Part shown: positions 25,773 through 26,940 of the stretch, one piece after another
Position numbering within the stretch: the first letter of the stretch is position 1
How the letters are laid out: each line of letters opens with the position of its first letter
Source of the DNA: Bodo saltans
Lineage: Eukaryota; Euglenozoa; Kinetoplastea; Eubodonida; Bodonidae
Assembly: GCA_001460835.1 (NCBI GenBank)
Contig: CYKH01001668.1
Span: 26,953-53,892, forward strand
Direction of reading: 5' to 3'
DNA: 26,940 nucleotides
Program-made: the position numbers and the translations under genes
The notes under the pieces: model-generated
The model's input: the letters and a program-made list of their open reading frames with translations, nothing else
Databases searched by the model: none
Told to the model about the DNA's origin: nothing

Positions 25773-26777
25773 ATGTCTGCCGGATCATTGCGCAGCTCAC
25801 CCAGGCGGCTGTTCGGTGTACTAGCGTTAGTTTCAGTTTTTGTTGTCATCTGGGAGTGGAGACTTCTTGCTGGCGCGAAAGTAGAACCTTTGTCGGATGT
25901 AATTGCTGCACCTACTGCCCGTTTACCTGCTCTGAAAGCAACATCCGAGCCTCAATCCTCTGAGCCATTTAAGCCAGATCCAAAGTGCTTGGCTGCTGGC
26001 GAGCTCCTTGAATTCCCAAAGTCTAGTCTCGAAAACGAACTCGAACGGTTGGGCAAAATTACTGCACAAGTTATGGCCGATGTCAACGCAACTTACTGGC
26101 CCACGGATGGTACGCTGCTTGGGTTGATGCGAAATGGACGTGTATCAACTGATCGCGATCTGGACTACCAGATACATTCAACATTCGACGGATGCACGAT
26201 GCTCCTCGCCTCATTGAAGGTTCTGTTCGAACGAAGGGCGCGCATCAAGTCATTCAAAGTCGTGAAGGTGAAACTCAACGGTCGGAAAATTGGACGCTAC
26301 GCGATGGTCAGACTTTTTCGTGAACATGGGACGTTCGACACTGGTCCGGACTTCAACTGTGTTTATATGGATGATCCTGTCGCTCCGAAGTTCTTCACAC
26401 ATCGAGGGATACTGACTGAAGTGCCAAGTTCTGTGTATCCCCTTGGCTGGTGCTTGATGTACGGCGAAGCTGTACGATGCCCCAACAACGGCATGGCCGT
26501 TCTCACATCACTTAAACCACGATACGATGGATGCATGGTATTTCCTCACTGCACTGGGGACCCGAACTTCTCGTCCAGAAAATGTCTTTCACCACACCCA
26601 ACCTTTCCAGCGCAACGATTTGTGGACTCGACTCGTGCATTGGCTCGTTGTGGTTTCACCTCCCTCAATCAACATTTCGAAGTTGAATCATCTTGCAAAC
26701 AACTCCTGCATCAAACACCAAAATGCGAGCTCATAGACGGCAGCACAATATGCTTTCTTCAAAAATTCGATGGCTGA
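25773..26777 (+). CDS. LicD/fukutin-like nucleotidyltransferase-fold protein, type II membrane
   Basis: A 334-residue protein. A short basic head (MSAGSLRSSPRRLF) and one hydrophobic segment (about 14-31) give a type II Golgi-style topology, followed by a Pro/Ser-rich stem. The catalytic domain carries the LicD/FKTN signature: DGTLLGLMRNG (112-122) followed by TDRDLDY, with acidic residues 127, 129 and 131 expected to bind metal. Relatives transfer phosphocholine (LicD) or ribitol-phosphate (fukutin, FKRP) to glycans; the substrate here is unknown. An NAT sequon (105-107) and many cysteines in the C-terminal half fit a lumenal, disulfide-bonded domain. The start at 25773 follows the splice acceptor; the in-frame ATG at 25695 would add a hydrophobic 26-residue extension. 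Confidence 0.82.
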   Translation: MSAGSLRSSPRRLFGVLALVSVFVVIWEWRLLAGAKVEPLSDVIAAPTARLPALKATSEPQSSEPFKPDPKCLAAGELLEFPKSSLENELERLGKITAQVMADVNATYWPTDGTLLGLMRNGRVSTDRDLDYQIHSTFDGCTMLLASLKVLFERRARIKSFKVVKVKLNGRKIGRYAMVRLFREHGTFDTGPDFNCVYMDDPVAPKFFTHRGILTEVPSSVYPLGWCLMYGEAVRCPNNGMAVLTSLKPRYDGCMVFPHCTGDPNFSSRKCLSPHPTFPAQRFVDSTRALARCGFTSLNQHFEVESSCKQLLHQTPKCELIDGSTICFLQKFDG

Positions 26778-26940
26778 ACAAAAAAAACACCAACTGGTTC
26801 GAACAAAAAAAAAACCTGACAACTCCCAATTCACAGGCAACGAAATATTTTTTGAAACTTTTCAACAACAGAGAGAGGAACTAATACTTCCAAAATCGCT
26901 GCACCCGCCAGCGCCGCACGCAAGCTGCGCCAGCAATGCT
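26778..26940. other. Downstream flank of the LicD-like gene, no gene seen
   Basis: The first part is A-rich rather than T-rich (runs near 26779-26786 and 26805-26814), unlike the other spacers. The last 40 bases turn G+C-rich and end with an ATG at 26936-26938. Whether this opens the next gene cannot be told from the window. Confidence 0.5.

Noticed and set aside
26693-26884. 63-residue + strand frame overlapping the end of the LicD-like gene
   Set aside because: It lies in another frame of a conserved gene and continues into A-rich spacer, giving a Lys/Asn-rich sequence with no motif.

Overview
The window looks like nuclear DNA of a kinetoplastid flagellate (Euglenozoa), most plausibly a free-living or early-branching bodonid rather than a typical trypanosomatid. 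The basis is architectural. All 14 supported genes lie on the + strand, none shows an intron, and they are separated by mostly short spacers. Most spacers carry a pyrimidine tract followed by an AG shortly before the first in-frame ATG, the arrangement used for spliced-leader trans-splicing within a polycistronic transcription unit. Species cannot be fixed from sequence alone. No tRNA, rRNA, mobile element or CRISPR array was recognised.

Layout: (1) 3' part of an NSF/Sec18-like AAA ATPase (1-1590); (2) a cysteine-rich protein of unknown function, perhaps scramblase/tubby-like (1725-2876); (3) an 871-bp spacer; (4) a large helical, probably mitochondrial protein (3748-6303); (5) mitochondrial cysteine desulfurase NFS1 (6544-7827); (6) an NVL/Rix7-type double AAA ATPase for 60S ribosome maturation (8259-10265); (7) an ankyrin-repeat protein (10472-12064); (8) a small one-span membrane protein (12238-12612); (9) a six-span cyclic-nucleotide-gated-type ion channel (12882-16073); (10) a coiled-coil protein (16401-17831); (11) a long disordered protein with two membrane spans (17989-19716); (12) a probable mitochondrial protein with a basic presequence (19870-22203); (13) a small two-span membrane protein (22328-22888); (14) a Sec6/EXOC3-like exocyst subunit (23027-25648); (15) a LicD/fukutin-like type II membrane transferase (25773-26777).

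The genes do not form one pathway, as expected in a kinetoplastid transcription unit. Loose themes are membrane traffic and the secretory route (NSF, Sec6, LicD-like) and mitochondrial proteins (NFS1, the two large helical proteins, possibly the small membrane proteins). Several start codons were chosen by placing the first in-frame ATG after the likely splice acceptor, which shortens some open frames at the N-terminus.

The most striking observations are an NSF whose second ATPase domain lacks the Walker A lysine, a CNG-type channel with no GYG filter but a PKG-like RTATV nucleotide-binding cassette, the cysteine-rich orphan with C-ending codon bias, and upstream in-frame ATGs that alternative trans-splicing could switch in to change protein targeting.
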